Positions 19,839 through 33,402 of a stretch of DNA of 64,000 bases are shown here, piece by piece. Positions within the stretch are counted from its first letter, which is position 1; the number at the start of each line of letters is the position of its first letter. Source of the DNA: Trinickia diaoshuihuensis (lineage in GTDB: Bacteria > Pseudomonadota > Gammaproteobacteria > Burkholderiales > Burkholderiaceae); contig NZ_QUBS01000023.1 in assembly GCF_003390925.1 (NCBI RefSeq), forward strand, positions 1 through 64,000. Reading direction: 5' to 3'. The notes below the pieces were generated by a model. That model made no database searches. It was not told the origin of the DNA and saw only the letters and a list, made by a program, of their open reading frames with translations. Position numbers and translations under genes: made by a program.

Positions 19839-19929
19839 GCAAGCAAGCGGAAGAGAGAAGGCGGGCGGCCGGGCGCTTTGCGCGCGGCCGCGCGTGACGG
19901 TTGGGTTCCGCCGGGTTCGTCGGCCGCCA

Positions 19930-20997
19930 TCATTCGAGAAGCGACGCGAGTACGCGGCGGCGCCAGAATTTGCGCAAGTCGCCGCGCTTCGCCGCGAGCG
20001 TGACCGACGCCGTGTCGCCCGCCAGCGTCAGAGCGAGTGCGCCGAGACTGCCCGCGTCGAGCGCCTCCAGCGCGGGCGCGAACCAGTCCGCCTCCACGCG
20101 GTCGAGGGCGGCTTGCCAGCCGGCCCAGTCCTGGGCGATGAACGGTGCCGCGAACGGATTCAGTTCGACGAGGGTCGTCCCGGCGCCGAGCGGCGGCATC
20201 GCCCGGAACGATCCGGGCGCCCCCGCGCTTTCGACGGCGGCCGCCAGCGCCAGCCCGCGCGTGGCGGGCGCATCGGACAGTACTCGCACGAAGGGACTGC
20301 GCACCGGCTGCGCGCTGCCTTGCGCATGCAGCCAGATCGAATTGACGGCGGGTAGGCCGCGCGCCTCGCGCGCCTGGTTGACCGGGTGCTCGAACCAGCC
20401 CATCTGAACTTCGTTCTGCAGTTTCATCCAAATGCGCGAGCGTTGTCCCGAATGGGCATCGTGCGGCAGCCAAATTTCGATGCTGCGGCCGCTCGCGCGC
20501 AGCGGCGAGGCGCCTGCAAGTTTGCCGAGCACTTCGCCCGAGAGGTACCAGCGATGTGGGTTGGGCGCCTCGACGCGCACACCCAACTCCTCGATCAACG
20601 GCTTGGCCACGGCCAGCAGCGTGGCCGCGTCCTCGTCGGTCAAATCGAGCGCCGAGGGATCGATCAAGACCAGATGGTCATGCGCGATGCGTACGTGCAC
20701 GGGCTCGACGCACGCCCACTCGTCGTTCCCGGGAACGACGCCGTCGGCGAGTAGCATATAGGGCGCGAGCGGGGCCTCGTCGGTTGCGTTGGCGGCGACG
20801 GCGCCGAATTGACGGGCGACCCAGCGCTCATGCGGCAGCGTGCGCTGAAAATCCTCGCCCGCCACGCGTTCCACGAGGGTCGCGCGCGGAAGCAGTTTGT
20901 CAAGCGCGGGGCTGCGCAGCTCGTGCAGCGCGCTGGAGGCGTCGGCGGCCGCCGGCAGCGCGAACGGCAGGAGGAGATGAAGACGGTTGGAATGCAT
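19930..20997 (-). CDS. RpfE-like conserved protein of unknown function
   Basis: A 355-residue protein that begins MHSNRLHLLLPFALP. It has no membrane segment and no catalytic motif that I can identify. Conserved-looking stretches include LLADGVVPGNDEW, HLVLIDPSALDLTDEDA and RIWMKLQNEVQMGWFEHPVN. Its position directly before recJ and prfB-lysS matches rpfE in the Xanthomonas rpf cluster, and that is my basis for the name. The frame stays open far upstream, but that part is antisense to lolC. The ATG at 20997 is preferred, with one at 21009 as an alternative. Function is unknown. Confidence 0.65.
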   Translation of the reverse strand: MHSNRLHLLLPFALPAAADASSALHELRSPALDKLLPRATLVERVAGEDFQRTLPHERWVARQFGAVAANATDEAPLAPYMLLADGVVPGNDEWACVEPVHVRIAHDHLVLIDPSALDLTDEDAATLLAVAKPLIEELGVRVEAPNPHRWYLSGEVLGKLAGASPLRASGRSIEIWLPHDAHSGQRSRIWMKLQNEVQMGWFEHPVNQAREARGLPAVNSIWLHAQGSAQPVRSPFVRVLSDAPATRGLALAAAVESAGAPGSFRAMPPLGAGTTLVELNPFAAPFIAQDWAGWQAALDRVEADWFAPALEALDAGSLGALALTLAGDTASVTLAAKRGDLRKFWRRRVLASLLE

Positions 20998-21138
20998 GAT
21001 GGTGCGCATTGTATGGCAAACTGCGCGCTTGATCGGCTCCGCGTCCGTGGCGAGCGCTCGGGCGCGCGGCACGCGCGTTGCGAGCCGGTCGGCGCGCCGG
21101 CGGTGCGTGTGGTGGCTGCACACAATTGAAGGATTCGC

Positions 21139-22392
21139 TTGAAACTCCCTTACGAATGGCAAATCGGCTGGCGCTATACGCGCGCCGGCAAGCGCACGAC
21201 AGGCAACGGCTTCATTTCGTTCATCGCGCTCGTGTCGATGTCGGGCATCGCCCTCGGCGTCGCGGCGTTGATCGTCGTGCTTTCCGTCATGAACGGCTTT
21301 CAGAAAGAGGTGCGCGACCGCATGTTGTCGGTGCTCGCGCACGTCGAGATTTTTTCGCCGGCGGGCTCGATGCCCGATTGGCAGCGCACGGCCCTCGAGG
21401 CACGCCGCAACCCGGCCGTGATCGGCGCCGCGCCCTACGTCGACGCGCAAGCGCTGCTCACGCGTCAAGACGCCGTGAGCGGCGTGGCGCTGCGCGGGGT
21501 CGAACCTTCGCTCGAGCCGCAGGTGTCTGACATCGGCAAGGACATGAAAGCCGGCCGTTTGACGGATCTCGCGCCGGGGCAGTTCAACATCGTGCTCGGG
21601 GCCGATTTGGCCGCGAACCTCGGCGTCTCCGCGGGCGACAAGATCACGCTCGTCGCGCCCGAAGGCTCGCTCACGCCGGCCGGCATGCTGCCGCGCTTGA
21701 AGCAGTTCACGGTCAGCGGCGTGTTCCAATCGGGGCACTACGAATACGATAGCTCGCTCGCGCTCATCAACATCCACGATGCCGAAGTGCTGTTTCGCAC
21801 GAGTGCGCCCACGGGCGTGAGACTGCGGCTCAAGGATATGCAAGAGGCGCCGCGCGTGGCGCGCGAGTTGTCCCATACGCTGTCGGGCGATCTCTATATT
21901 CGCGACTGGACGCAGCAGAACAAGACTTGGTTCTCGGCCGTCAAGATCGAAAAGCGGATGATGTTCGTCATCCTCACGTTGATCATCGCCGTCGCCGCGT
22001 TCAATCTCGTCTCGTCGCTCGTGATGACGGTAACGAACAAGCAGGCCGATATCGCGATTTTGCGCACGCTCGGCGCGCAGCCCGGCTCGATCATGAAAAT
22101 CTTCTTCGTCCAAGGGATCACGATCGGCTTCGCCGGGACGGCCACCGGCGTCGCACTCGGCTCGCTGATTGCCTGGAGCATTCCCTGGCTCGTGCCGATG
22201 ATCGAGCATCTGCTCGGCGTGCAATTCTTGCCGCCGTCGGTCTATTTCATCAACGAGTTGCCTTCCGAGCTGGTCGCGACCGACGTGGCCAGAATCGGCG
22301 TCATCGCGTTCGTCTTGTCGGCGTTGGCTACGCTGTACCCGAGCTGGCGCGGCGCGAAGGTGCGTCCGGCGGAGGCGCTGCGCTATGAGTAA
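21139..22392 (+). CDS. lolC: Lipoprotein-releasing ABC transporter permease LolC/E
   Basis: Inner-membrane permease of the Lol pathway, which extracts outer-membrane lipoproteins and hands them to LolA. The 417-residue product has one N-terminal membrane helix ([24 protein letters not shown]), a large periplasmic domain (about residues 55-265) and three C-terminal helices. Only one permease gene precedes lolD, which fits the LolF-like single-permease arrangement. The likely start is a TTG at 21139 ([17 protein letters not shown]). The stop overlaps the lolD start. Confidence 0.92.
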   Translation: MKLPYEWQIGWRYTRAGKRTTGNGFISFIALVSMSGIALGVAALIVVLSVMNGFQKEVRDRMLSVLAHVEIFSPAGSMPDWQRTALEARRNPAVIGAAPYVDAQALLTRQDAVSGVALRGVEPSLEPQVSDIGKDMKAGRLTDLAPGQFNIVLGADLAANLGVSAGDKITLVAPEGSLTPAGMLPRLKQFTVSGVFQSGHYEYDSSLALINIHDAEVLFRTSAPTGVRLRLKDMQEAPRVARELSHTLSGDLYIRDWTQQNKTWFSAVKIEKRMMFVILTLIIAVAAFNLVSSLVMTVTNKQADIAILRTLGAQPGSIMKIFFVQGITIGFAGTATGVALGSLIAWSIPWLVPMIEHLLGVQFLPPSVYFINELPSELVATDVARIGVIAFVLSALATLYPSWRGAKVRPAEALRYE

Positions 22393-23134
22393 CGAATTCA
22401 TCACCGAGTCGCGCCGCGTCGCATCGAGCGCGGCGCAAGCCACGCAATATGTGCTCGAGGCGCGCGGCATTTCGAAGGCATTCGTGCAGGGCGGGCTGAA
22501 CGTGCCCGTGCTCAATCGAGCGGAACTCAACGTGCGGCGCGGCGAGAAGCTCGCGATCGTCGGCGCCTCGGGTTCGGGCAAGAGCACGTTGCTGCACGTA
22601 CTCGGCGGTCTCGACGAGCCGAGCGCCGGCAGCGTGTCCGTGCTCGGGCGGCCCTTCACCGAGTTGGCCGAGCGCGAGCGCAACGATCTGCGCAACCATG
22701 CGCTCGGTTTCGTTTATCAGTTTCACCATCTGCTCGCCGAATTCAGCGCGCTCGACAACGTCGCGATGCCGCTGCGCATCCGCCGGATGAGTTCCGACGC
22801 GGCGCGCCGCGACGCCCTTGCGATGCTGGAGCGCGTGGGTCTCGCGCACCGCGCCAAACATCGTCCGGGCGAGCTCTCGGGCGGGGAGAGGCAGCGCGTC
22901 GCGATCGCGCGCGCGCTCGTGACGAAGCCGGCTTGCGTGCTGGCCGACGAGCCCACCGGCAATCTCGACGGCGCGACGGCGGACAACGTCTTCAATCTCA
23001 TGCTCGATCTGTCGGCGACGCTGGAGACGAGCTTCGTCATCGTCACGCACGATGTGGACTTGGCCGGACGGTGCGACCGGATTTTGCGTCTGCGCGACGG
23101 CGTGCTGCACGAAGAGCCGTCCGTACCCGTCTAA
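22385..23134 (+). CDS. lolD: Lipoprotein-releasing ABC transporter ATPase LolD
   Basis: ATPase subunit that powers lipoprotein release. The 249-residue product shows Walker A (GASGSGKST, about residues 60-68), Q-loop (YQFHHLL), signature LSGGERQR and Walker B ([11 protein letters not shown]). The start overlaps the lolC stop by 8 bases (ATGAGTAA), indicating translational coupling. Confidence 0.95.
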   Translation: MSNEFITESRRVASSAAQATQYVLEARGISKAFVQGGLNVPVLNRAELNVRRGEKLAIVGASGSGKSTLLHVLGGLDEPSAGSVSVLGRPFTELAERERNDLRNHALGFVYQFHHLLAEFSALDNVAMPLRIRRMSSDAARRDALAMLERVGLAHRAKHRPGELSGGERQRVAIARALVTKPACVLADEPTGNLDGATADNVFNLMLDLSATLETSFVIVTHDVDLAGRCDRILRLRDGVLHEEPSVPV

Positions 23135-23165
23135 CCTTTCGAGAGCGATCGTCGCGCCAGCCGCC

Positions 23166-23954
23166 ATGTGGATCGATACGCACTGTCATCTGGACGCCGG
23201 CGAGTTCGACGGCGATCGGGAAGCGGTGTCGCGGGCGGCGCTGGCGAGCGGCGTCGAGCGCATCGTCATTCCGGCCGTGGCGCGCGAAAACTTCGCCGTT
23301 GTTCGCGCGCTCGCGCATCGCACGGCGGGCGGCGTCTATGCGCTCGGCATTCACCCATTGTTCACTCGGCACGCGAGCGAGGCCGATCTCGACGTGCTGC
23401 GCCGCGAGATCGAAGCGAGCCTCGCCGATCCGCGATTCGTCGGTATTGGCGAGATCGGGCTCGATTACTTCGTGCCCGATCTCGACGACACGCGTCAGCG
23501 CTTTTTCTACGACGAACAATTGAAGCTGGCGCGCGAGTTCGACTTGCCGGTCATTTGTCATGTGCGCAAGTCGCAGGATCTCGTGCTCAAGGGCTTGCGT
23601 CGATACGCCGTCAAATGCGGCATCGCGCACGCGTTCAACGGCAGCTTTCAGCAGGCGGGCGCGTTCATCGATCAAGGCATGCGGCTCGGGTTCGGCGGCA
23701 ACGTTACGTTCGAACGGTCGCGGCAGATCAGGCGGCTTGCGGCGCAACTTCCGCTGGACGCGATCGTCGTTGAAACCGATGCGCCCGATATTTCTCCGTC
23801 CTGGCTTTACAAGCAACGCAATTCGCCCGACCAGGTACCGCGCATCGGTGCCGTCATCGCCGAGCTTCGCGGCATCGCCATCGATGAGCTTAGGCTAGGC
23901 ACAATGGCCAACGCGCATTGCGCGCTGCCCCGTCTCGCGCTGGCCCCCGCATAA
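23166..23954 (+). CDS. tatD: TatD family metal-dependent hydrolase
   Basis: Metal-dependent deoxyribonuclease of the TatD family. The 262-residue product starts MWIDTHCHLD, giving the two metal-binding His. It continues with GEIGLDYF (Glu ligand), CHVRKSQD, HAFNGS and ETDAPDISP (catalytic Asp). The frame is open upstream into lolD, but homology begins at the ATG at 23166. It lies 31 bases downstream of lolD. Confidence 0.9.
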   Translation: MWIDTHCHLDAGEFDGDREAVSRAALASGVERIVIPAVARENFAVVRALAHRTAGGVYALGIHPLFTRHASEADLDVLRREIEASLADPRFVGIGEIGLDYFVPDLDDTRQRFFYDEQLKLAREFDLPVICHVRKSQDLVLKGLRRYAVKCGIAHAFNGSFQQAGAFIDQGMRLGFGGNVTFERSRQIRRLAAQLPLDAIVVETDAPDISPSWLYKQRNSPDQVPRIGAVIAELRGIAIDELRLGTMANAHCALPRLALAPA

Positions 23955-24046
23955 TCGATCTCCTTTCGCGCTGTTGAACGTGCTGGACTCCAGGCCGCGG
24001 CCCGGGGCTGATTCGGCACGCCTGCACGCTGATCGGAGGAGGGCGA

Positions 24047-26575
24047 ATGCGGGCGATGCTGATCGGTTTCGCGCTCGGCATCACGTTGCTGCAGCAGTGC
24101 GCGACGCTGCCGGGGCGGTGGCAATGGGCGCTGCTTGGCGTGGTACTCACGACGGCCTGCGGCGCGGCATGCCGCGCGCGGGGTTGGCATGCGCGTACCG
24201 CGCTCGCTCTCGCGGCCCTCGTCGCGGGATTCGGCTATGCGGGACTGCGTGCTCAATCGCGGATGGCCGAACTGTTGCCGAGCGCTTGGGAGTTGCGAGA
24301 ACTCACCGTGACCGGGCACGTCCGCGGTCTGCCCACTCAAGGCGCGGCGTCCGCGCGATTCTTTTTTGCCCTCGATCGCGATGATCTCGATGCGGTTCGG
24401 CACGCGACGGGCGTCGAGCGATTTCCATCGATCCTCCAACTCAATTGGGCTCGCGGCCGCGGCGGCGAACCGCCGCGTTTGAAACCGGGCGATCGCTGGC
24501 GTTTGACGGTGCGGCTCAAACGCCCTCATGGTCCCGCCAACTTTCTTGGCTACGACGCCGAAGCGGCGTGGCTTGCGCGCGGCGTTCGCGCGACGGGCAA
24601 TGTCGTTGCCGCGGCCGCGGCGCAGCGGCTCTCCGGAGCGGGCGGTGGAATCGGCACGGCGATCGATCGCGCGCGCTTCGCGTTGCGCGAGCGCGTCGCG
24701 CGGGCGCTCGCATCGGCGGAGCATCGCGGCATCGTGACGGCGCTTGCCATCGGCACACAAGACACGATTGCCGACGCCGATCGGGTCGTATTGCGTCGCA
24801 CCGGCACGAGTCATCTGGTTGCGGTCTCGGGTCTGCATATCGGGTTCGTGGCCGCGGTGTGCGGCGCGCTTGCCGCGTGGATCTGGCGCCGTTCGTGCGG
24901 TTTAGGCCGCATTCTCGCGCGCCGCGGCGCGCGAGAATGGCCGCTGCTCGTGCCTACGCCGGTCGTTGCGGCGCTGGCCGCGGTGGCGAGCGCCGCGGGA
25001 TACGCCGCGCTGGCGGGCTTCAACGTGCCGGCACAGCGTGCGTTGTGGATGCTCGTCGTGGTGAGCGCGGCGTTCTTGTGGGGGCGCGGCGTCTCATCGT
25101 CGCTCGTCCTGGCATGGGCCGCGGTGCTCGTGCTCATCGTCGATCCGTGGGCGGTGACGGCCGCCGGATTTTGGCTCTCGTTCGGTGCCGTCGCCTGCAT
25201 CGCATTGACATTGCGCAGCCGGTTGCGTGTGCGCGGCGAAGACGAGGAGCCGGACGACGCGATAGCGGTCGTGCGCGCGACCGATCCGGCCTGGCGGGCA
25301 CCGCTCGAGCCCTCGCAACATGCTAGGCGCCAGCGCTGGCGCCGCCTGCTTGCGACCCTACGCAGGCGTTGCTTTGACGCCGTACGCGCGCAATGGGCCG
25401 TAACCGTCGGCTTGGCGCCGCTGACGGCGTTTTGGTTCTCGCAGGTTTCGCTGATCGGGCCGCTCGCCAACGCGGTGGCGGTGCCATGGGTCAGCGTGCT
25501 GGTGGTGCCGATCGTGCTGGTCGCCGTGGTCTTGCCCGCGCCCCTCGACGCGCTTGCCTATCAATTCGCGCATACGTTGCTCGCCCCGCTGATGCGCGTG
25601 TTGAGTGCGCTCTCGCAATGGCCTTGGGCCGACGGGCATCCGCCGCAGCCGTCGCTCTGGGCACTGGCCTCGGCGCTCGCGGGCAGCGCGCTCTCGTTGA
25701 TGCCGCGCGGCTGGCCTCTGCGCTGGGCCGCGCCGCTTGCTTGGCTGCCGCTCGCGTTGCCGCCGCCCTCCGGCATCGCGCAAGGCGCTTTTCGGCTTAC
25801 GGCGCTCGACGTCGGGCAAGGCGCCGCGATCGTCGTCGAGACAAGGCGCCGCACGCTTCTGTTCGATGCGGGGCCGGGCGCCGAATCGACGCATGCCGGC
25901 GAGCGCATCGTCGTGCCTTATCTGCGCGCGGCCGGCATCGCCGGGCTCGATATGCTCGTCGTGAGCCATGGCGACGCCGATCACGCGGGCGGCGTGCCCG
26001 CGGTGCTCGCATCGGCCGGCGCGGCTCAGGTGATCGCCGGCTTGCCGAGCGAGCACCGCGTATGGGATGCCGCGCGCGGCGCGCTCGCCGAGCGGCTGCG
26101 CTGCGCGGCGGGCCAACGATGGCGCTGGGACGGCGTGGATTTCGAGGTGTTGTGGCCCGAGCCGGGCCCGTTGCCGCGGCGCTCGAACGAGCAATCGTGC
26201 GTGCTCAAGGTCAGCGGCGCTGATATGAGCGCCTTGCTGACCGGCGACATCGGCGCGCCGAGCGAACGCGCGCTGCTGCGCCGCGCGCCCGAGGCCTTGC
26301 GCGCGGACGTGCTGCTCGTCGCCCACCACGGCAGCCGGACTTCGTCGACCGAGCCTTTCCTCGATTCGGTCGATCCGCGCGTGGCCGTATTTCAGGTAGG
26401 CTATCGCAACCGCTTTCGCCATCCCCATCCGCACGTATGGTCGCGCTTTCAGGCGCGCGGCATCGAGCTTGCGCGGACCGATCGCGACGGCGCGGTGCGC
26501 ATTGCGACGAAGGACGGCCGGCTCACGATCGAGCGCTACCGAGCGTCGCATGCCCGCTATTGGATGGACGGATAA
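24047..26575 (+). CDS. comEC: DNA internalization-related competence protein ComEC/Rec2
   Basis: Multi-pass channel that brings single-stranded DNA across the inner membrane during natural transformation. The 842-residue product has N-terminal membrane helices with a DUF4131 region, and a central competence domain starting at HLVAVSGLHIGFVAAV (about residue 256). A C-terminal metallo-beta-lactamase domain carries SHGDADHAGG (about 643-652) and AHHGSRTSS (about 759). A GGAGG site precedes the ATG. No other competence genes are nearby. Confidence 0.93.
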   Translation: MRAMLIGFALGITLLQQCATLPGRWQWALLGVVLTTACGAACRARGWHARTALALAALVAGFGYAGLRAQSRMAELLPSAWELRELTVTGHVRGLPTQGAASARFFFALDRDDLDAVRHATGVERFPSILQLNWARGRGGEPPRLKPGDRWRLTVRLKRPHGPANFLGYDAEAAWLARGVRATGNVVAAAAAQRLSGAGGGIGTAIDRARFALRERVARALASAEHRGIVTALAIGTQDTIADADRVVLRRTGTSHLVAVSGLHIGFVAAVCGALAAWIWRRSCGLGRILARRGAREWPLLVPTPVVAALAAVASAAGYAALAGFNVPAQRALWMLVVVSAAFLWGRGVSSSLVLAWAAVLVLIVDPWAVTAAGFWLSFGAVACIALTLRSRLRVRGEDEEPDDAIAVVRATDPAWRAPLEPSQHARRQRWRRLLATLRRRCFDAVRAQWAVTVGLAPLTAFWFSQVSLIGPLANAVAVPWVSVLVVPIVLVAVVLPAPLDALAYQFAHTLLAPLMRVLSALSQWPWADGHPPQPSLWALASALAGSALSLMPRGWPLRWAAPLAWLPLALPPPSGIAQGAFRLTALDVGQGAAIVVETRRRTLLFDAGPGAESTHAGERIVVPYLRAAGIAGLDMLVVSHGDADHAGGVPAVLASAGAAQVIAGLPSEHRVWDAARGALAERLRCAAGQRWRWDGVDFEVLWPEPGPLPRRSNEQSCVLKVSGADMSALLTGDIGAPSERALLRRAPEALRADVLLVAHHGSRTSSTEPFLDSVDPRVAVFQVGYRNRFRHPHPHVWSRFQARGIELARTDRDGAVRIATKDGRLTIERYRASHARYWMDG

Positions 26576-26604
26576 AAGACGAACGAACCTGGAGGCAGCG
26601 ACGC

Positions 26605-27408
26605 TTGAAAGACGTCATCCACTTTTCGCATGCGAACGGGTTTCCGGCCTCGATTTACCGGACGCTGTTCGCCGAACTCTCCGACGATTACGAGCTTCGC
26701 TACATCGAGCGAATTGGCCACGATCCGCGCTATCCGGTCACGAGCGATTGGCCGCATCTCGTCGACGAGTTGCTGGCCGACATCGGCCGGGACTACGAAC
26801 GCCCGGTGTGGCTCGTCGGGCATTCGCTGGGCGGCTATCTGTCGCTGATGGCCGCGCTCAAACACCCGCAATGGGTACGCGGCATCGTCATGCTCGATTC
26901 GCCGATCATCGCGGGTTGGCGGGCGAACGTGCTGCGCTTCACGCAATGGACTGGGCTCGACGAGCGGCTCTCGCCGGCGGCCGCCACGCGCACGCGGCGC
27001 ACGCACTGGCCGAGCCGGGAGGAGGCGTGGCGCCATTTTCATGCGAAAAGCGCCTTTGCCCGCTGGGACGAACGCGTTTTGTCCGATTACATCGATTTCG
27101 GTATTCCGCCGATCGCCCCGGACGGTAAGCGCGCGCTCGCATTCGATCGCGATATCGAATACCGGATCTACCGGACCTTGCCGCGCACGCTGGGCCCGCG
27201 GCTCGCGCACGGCGCGCCGGTGCCGCTGGGCTTCATCGCGGGCACGCATTCGAAGGAAATCCGCCAGGTCGGGCTCGATGCGACGCGCCGGGCCGCGCAT
27301 GGCCGCATCGAATGGATGGAGGGCAGCCATTTGTTCCCAATGGAGCGGCCGATCGAAACGGCGCGGGCCGTGCAACGGATGCTGCGCACGCTGCGCGAGG
27401 CCGGATAA
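26605..27408 (+). CDS. Alpha/beta hydrolase
   Basis: A 267-residue hydrolase with the nucleophile elbow GHSLGG (about residues 72-77), the preceding beta strand VWLVG and a late His in EGSHLFPMERP. The best start is a TTG at 26605 (MKDVIHFSHANGFPAS), 9 bases after a GGAGG site. The frame is open upstream inside comEC. Substrate is unknown. It lies directly downstream of comEC and upstream of the pyrG promoter. Confidence 0.8.
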   Translation: MKDVIHFSHANGFPASIYRTLFAELSDDYELRYIERIGHDPRYPVTSDWPHLVDELLADIGRDYERPVWLVGHSLGGYLSLMAALKHPQWVRGIVMLDSPIIAGWRANVLRFTQWTGLDERLSPAAATRTRRTHWPSREEAWRHFHAKSAFARWDERVLSDYIDFGIPPIAPDGKRALAFDRDIEYRIYRTLPRTLGPRLAHGAPVPLGFIAGTHSKEIRQVGLDATRRAAHGRIEWMEGSHLFPMERPIETARAVQRMLRTLREAG

Positions 27409-27501
27409 GCCGGCCGGCGCGCCGGGCGCGCGAGTGCGCGCGGGCTGGGGCTCGTGTTCCCGGGACAACGCACGTGTGTTCCAACTGAGGGCGGACCCTA
27501 A

Positions 27502-30044
<2,543 letters not shown>

Positions 30045-30081
30045 CTGCACCCGTCAAGAAAGACAAGTTACCGTTATCTAA

Positions 30082-31374
<1,293 letters not shown>

Positions 31375-31404
31375 TACGCTCGCTAGTTCGTTCGTTTAGC
31401 ATTG

Positions 31405-31447
31405 CGCCCCGTGCTGGATGTCCTTGGGACCAGCCGGGGCGATTTTG
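31405..31447 (+). terminator. Hairpin between eno and ftsB
   Basis: A long imperfect stem (GCCCC...GCTGG and CCAGC...GGGGC) ends in GATTTT, 31 bases after the eno stop and shortly before ftsB. It probably partially terminates transcription from the eno promoter. Confidence 0.6.
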
Positions 31448-31464
31448 AATCCGCGGCCTTTTGA

Positions 31465-31914
31465 ATGCGCATCGTCACCGTTGTTCTTCTCGCTCTGCTC
31501 GCGATGATTCAGTATCCGCTTTGGTGGGGCCATGGCGGATGGTTGAGCGTTCACGAGCTGCGCGGCGAATTGGCGGCGCAGCTACAAAAGAATGCCGACG
31601 AAAAGCTGCGGAACGAACGAATCCAAGGCGAAGTACAAGATTTGCAAAACGGCACGGCCGCCATTGAAGAGCGTGCTCGTTACGAGATGGGGATGGTGAA
31701 GGGCGGCGAAGTGTTCGTTCAATTCGTCTCGCCGAACGCAACGTCGAGCGTGCCGGCGACGCTCGTGCCGAGCAATACGTCCACGCGCGGTGAAGTGTCG
31801 GCCGCGCCCGTCAGCGTGGTACCGAACCCCGTTTCGCGCGAAAAGCCGAAACGCGGAGACAAGAAGCATGCCGCCGACAAGGCGAAGCATGGCGCCGACC
31901 AAAAGCGCCATTAG
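31465..31914 (+). CDS. ftsB: Cell division protein FtsB
   Basis: Small bitopic divisome protein that pairs with FtsL and FtsQ. The 149-residue product has one N-terminal membrane helix (VTVVLLALLAMIQYPLWWG), a coiled-coil region (about residues 28-75, ELRGELAAQLQKNADEKLRNERI) and the conserved ERARYEMGMVKGGEVFVQ segment. The Lys-rich tail (residues 120-149) extends beyond the usual length of about 100. Confidence 0.92.
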   Translation: MRIVTVVLLALLAMIQYPLWWGHGGWLSVHELRGELAAQLQKNADEKLRNERIQGEVQDLQNGTAAIEERARYEMGMVKGGEVFVQFVSPNATSSVPATLVPSNTSTRGEVSAAPVSVVPNPVSREKPKRGDKKHAADKAKHGADQKRH

Positions 31915-31924
31915 GCTCCACTCT

Positions 31925-32326
31925 CTACCACCACCAGCCAGGGTAGTAACCGGGGCTGTAGTAACCGATACCCCAGCCGCTATTCCATCCGCTATACCCA
32001 CCGTAATAGCCGCCGAATGTGACGGGGGGCGAGTAATATGTCGGCGCGTAATAGCGCGTCCAGGCATCGGCTGCGATCGCTTCGTTCTGCTCGCGAATGA
32101 CCTGCTTGTCGATCTCGGCGTAGCGCTTTTGCTCCTCGGGGCTGAGCGGATGCGCGCTTTCGGCCGCGCCGGGTTGGCCGGGTGCGAGCCGGCTGAGGAT
32201 CGGGCCGGGCGGCGGGGCGACGACGCACCCGGACAGCGCGACGACGATCGCGGCGCCGGCCGCCCGCATCGCCATGCGGATGGCGGCGTTCGACGGCGAC
32301 GGTAACGAGCGGAGCAAAGCGTTCAT
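31925..32326 (-). CDS. Putative lipoprotein with Gly/Tyr/Trp-rich tail
   Basis: A 133-residue product with a basic N-terminus, a hydrophobic stretch and the lipobox LSGC (about residues 32-35), so probably a lipoprotein. The C-terminal third is unusually rich in Gly, Tyr and Trp (FGGYYGGYSGWNSGWGIGYYSP). The ATG at 32326 gives a proper signal peptide. An open frame upstream would not. I do not recognise a family. It is convergent with ftsB, separated by 10 bases, and lies 67 bases downstream of hslO. Confidence 0.65.
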   Translation of the reverse strand: MNALLRSLPSPSNAAIRMAMRAAGAAIVVALSGCVVAPPPGPILSRLAPGQPGAAESAHPLSPEEQKRYAEIDKQVIREQNEAIAADAWTRYYAPTYYSPPVTFGGYYGGYSGWNSGWGIGYYSPGYYPGWWW

Positions 32327-32393
32327 AAGACCAACTCCGGATGCGGACTCATACGAACTCGAGCAAGGCGCTTGGGCGCTGCGACGCCTAGTC

Positions 32394-33344
32394 CTAGTGG
32401 CGCTGCGACTGAATCGGCGCAACGCCGGCCGATACCTCGCTTGCCGCGAACAGTTGCGCGACATCGACAGGATCGAACTCGTAGCGCTGATTGCAGTACT
32501 CGCAGTGGATTTCCACGCGGCCTTGCTCGACGATTACGCTGTCGACTTCTTCCCGCCCCAGCAACTTGAGCATCGAACCCACGCGCTCGCGCGAGCAACT
32601 GCATTCGAAGCGGGTCAGCGTCGGGGCGAAATGCTGGACGTTTTCTTGCCAGAACAAGCGCCGGAACAGCGTTTGCGGTTCTTCCTTGAGCAACTCGTCC
32701 TGCGACAGCGTGCCGCCGAGCACGCAGACGCGCTCCCACGTGTCGGCGTCGTGCTCGCCCGTGTGCGGCACGATGCCGCCGTCGCCGGGCAGCTTTTGCA
32801 GCAGCATGCCGACGGCGCGCTCGGTATTGGCGGCAAGCCATAGCCGCGTGTCGAGCTGCTCGGAGTGGTGCATGTAGTGTTCCAGCACCTGCGCGATCGA
32901 TTCGAGCGGACCGTCGGGCCCGTTCAGCGGGACGATCCCTTGATAGGGCTGTTGACCGGGCACTTTATCGTTCGGATCGAGCGTGATGACGCAGCGTCCG
33001 TGGCCGCTCGCGTTGAGCAGCTCGACGAACGAGAGGCTGCCGCTGAGCGTGGCATCGAACTCGCTGGAGATCTTCGCGGTGGCGCGCATCGTGAGCGAGG
33101 AGCTGCATTGCACGACGAGCATCTTGATCGGCCCGTCGCCGAAAATCTGCATGATCATCGTGCCGTCGAACTTCAAGTTCGCCGACAGCAGCGCGCAGGC
33201 CGCCATCATCTCGCCGAGAATGTCGCGCACGGCGTGGGGATATTGCCGGCGCGCGAGCACCTCCTGCCAGGTATTGCGCAGCGATACGATCTCGCCGCGA
33301 ACCGGTGCGGCGGCGAACAAAAATTTTTGCAACTGGTCGTCCAC
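32394..33344 (-). CDS. hslO: Redox-regulated chaperone Hsp33
   Basis: Cytoplasmic holdase activated by oxidation of a zinc centre. The 316-residue product has the C-terminal CxC...CxxC zinc site (C248, C250, C281, C284, in ECSCSRE and HCEYCNQ) and N-terminal family motifs such as FGDGPIKMLVVQC. It lies 58 bases downstream of the gamma carbonic anhydrase gene on the same strand. Confidence 0.95.
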   Translation of the reverse strand: MDDQLQKFLFAAAPVRGEIVSLRNTWQEVLARRQYPHAVRDILGEMMAACALLSANLKFDGTMIMQIFGDGPIKMLVVQCSSSLTMRATAKISSEFDATLSGSLSFVELLNASGHGRCVITLDPNDKVPGQQPYQGIVPLNGPDGPLESIAQVLEHYMHHSEQLDTRLWLAANTERAVGMLLQKLPGDGGIVPHTGEHDADTWERVCVLGGTLSQDELLKEEPQTLFRRLFWQENVQHFAPTLTRFECSCSRERVGSMLKLLGREEVDSVIVEQGRVEIHCEYCNQRYEFDPVDVAQLFAASEVSAGVAPIQSQRH

Positions 33345-33402
33345 AACTCATCCTTCAATCGTCATGCCGCCGATCCGATCGGCGGCGAGGCGGCGCTTCG
33401 TT

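Noticed and set aside
20998-22695. Upstream extension of the RpfE-like frame to 22695
   Set aside because: That part is antisense to lolC and lolD and has no homology-like segments.
33366-33386. Perfect hairpin GCCGCCGAT-CCG-ATCGGCGGC between the carbonic anhydrase gene and hslO
   Set aside because: There is no T-run on either strand and it is short. It may be incidental in GC-rich sequence.
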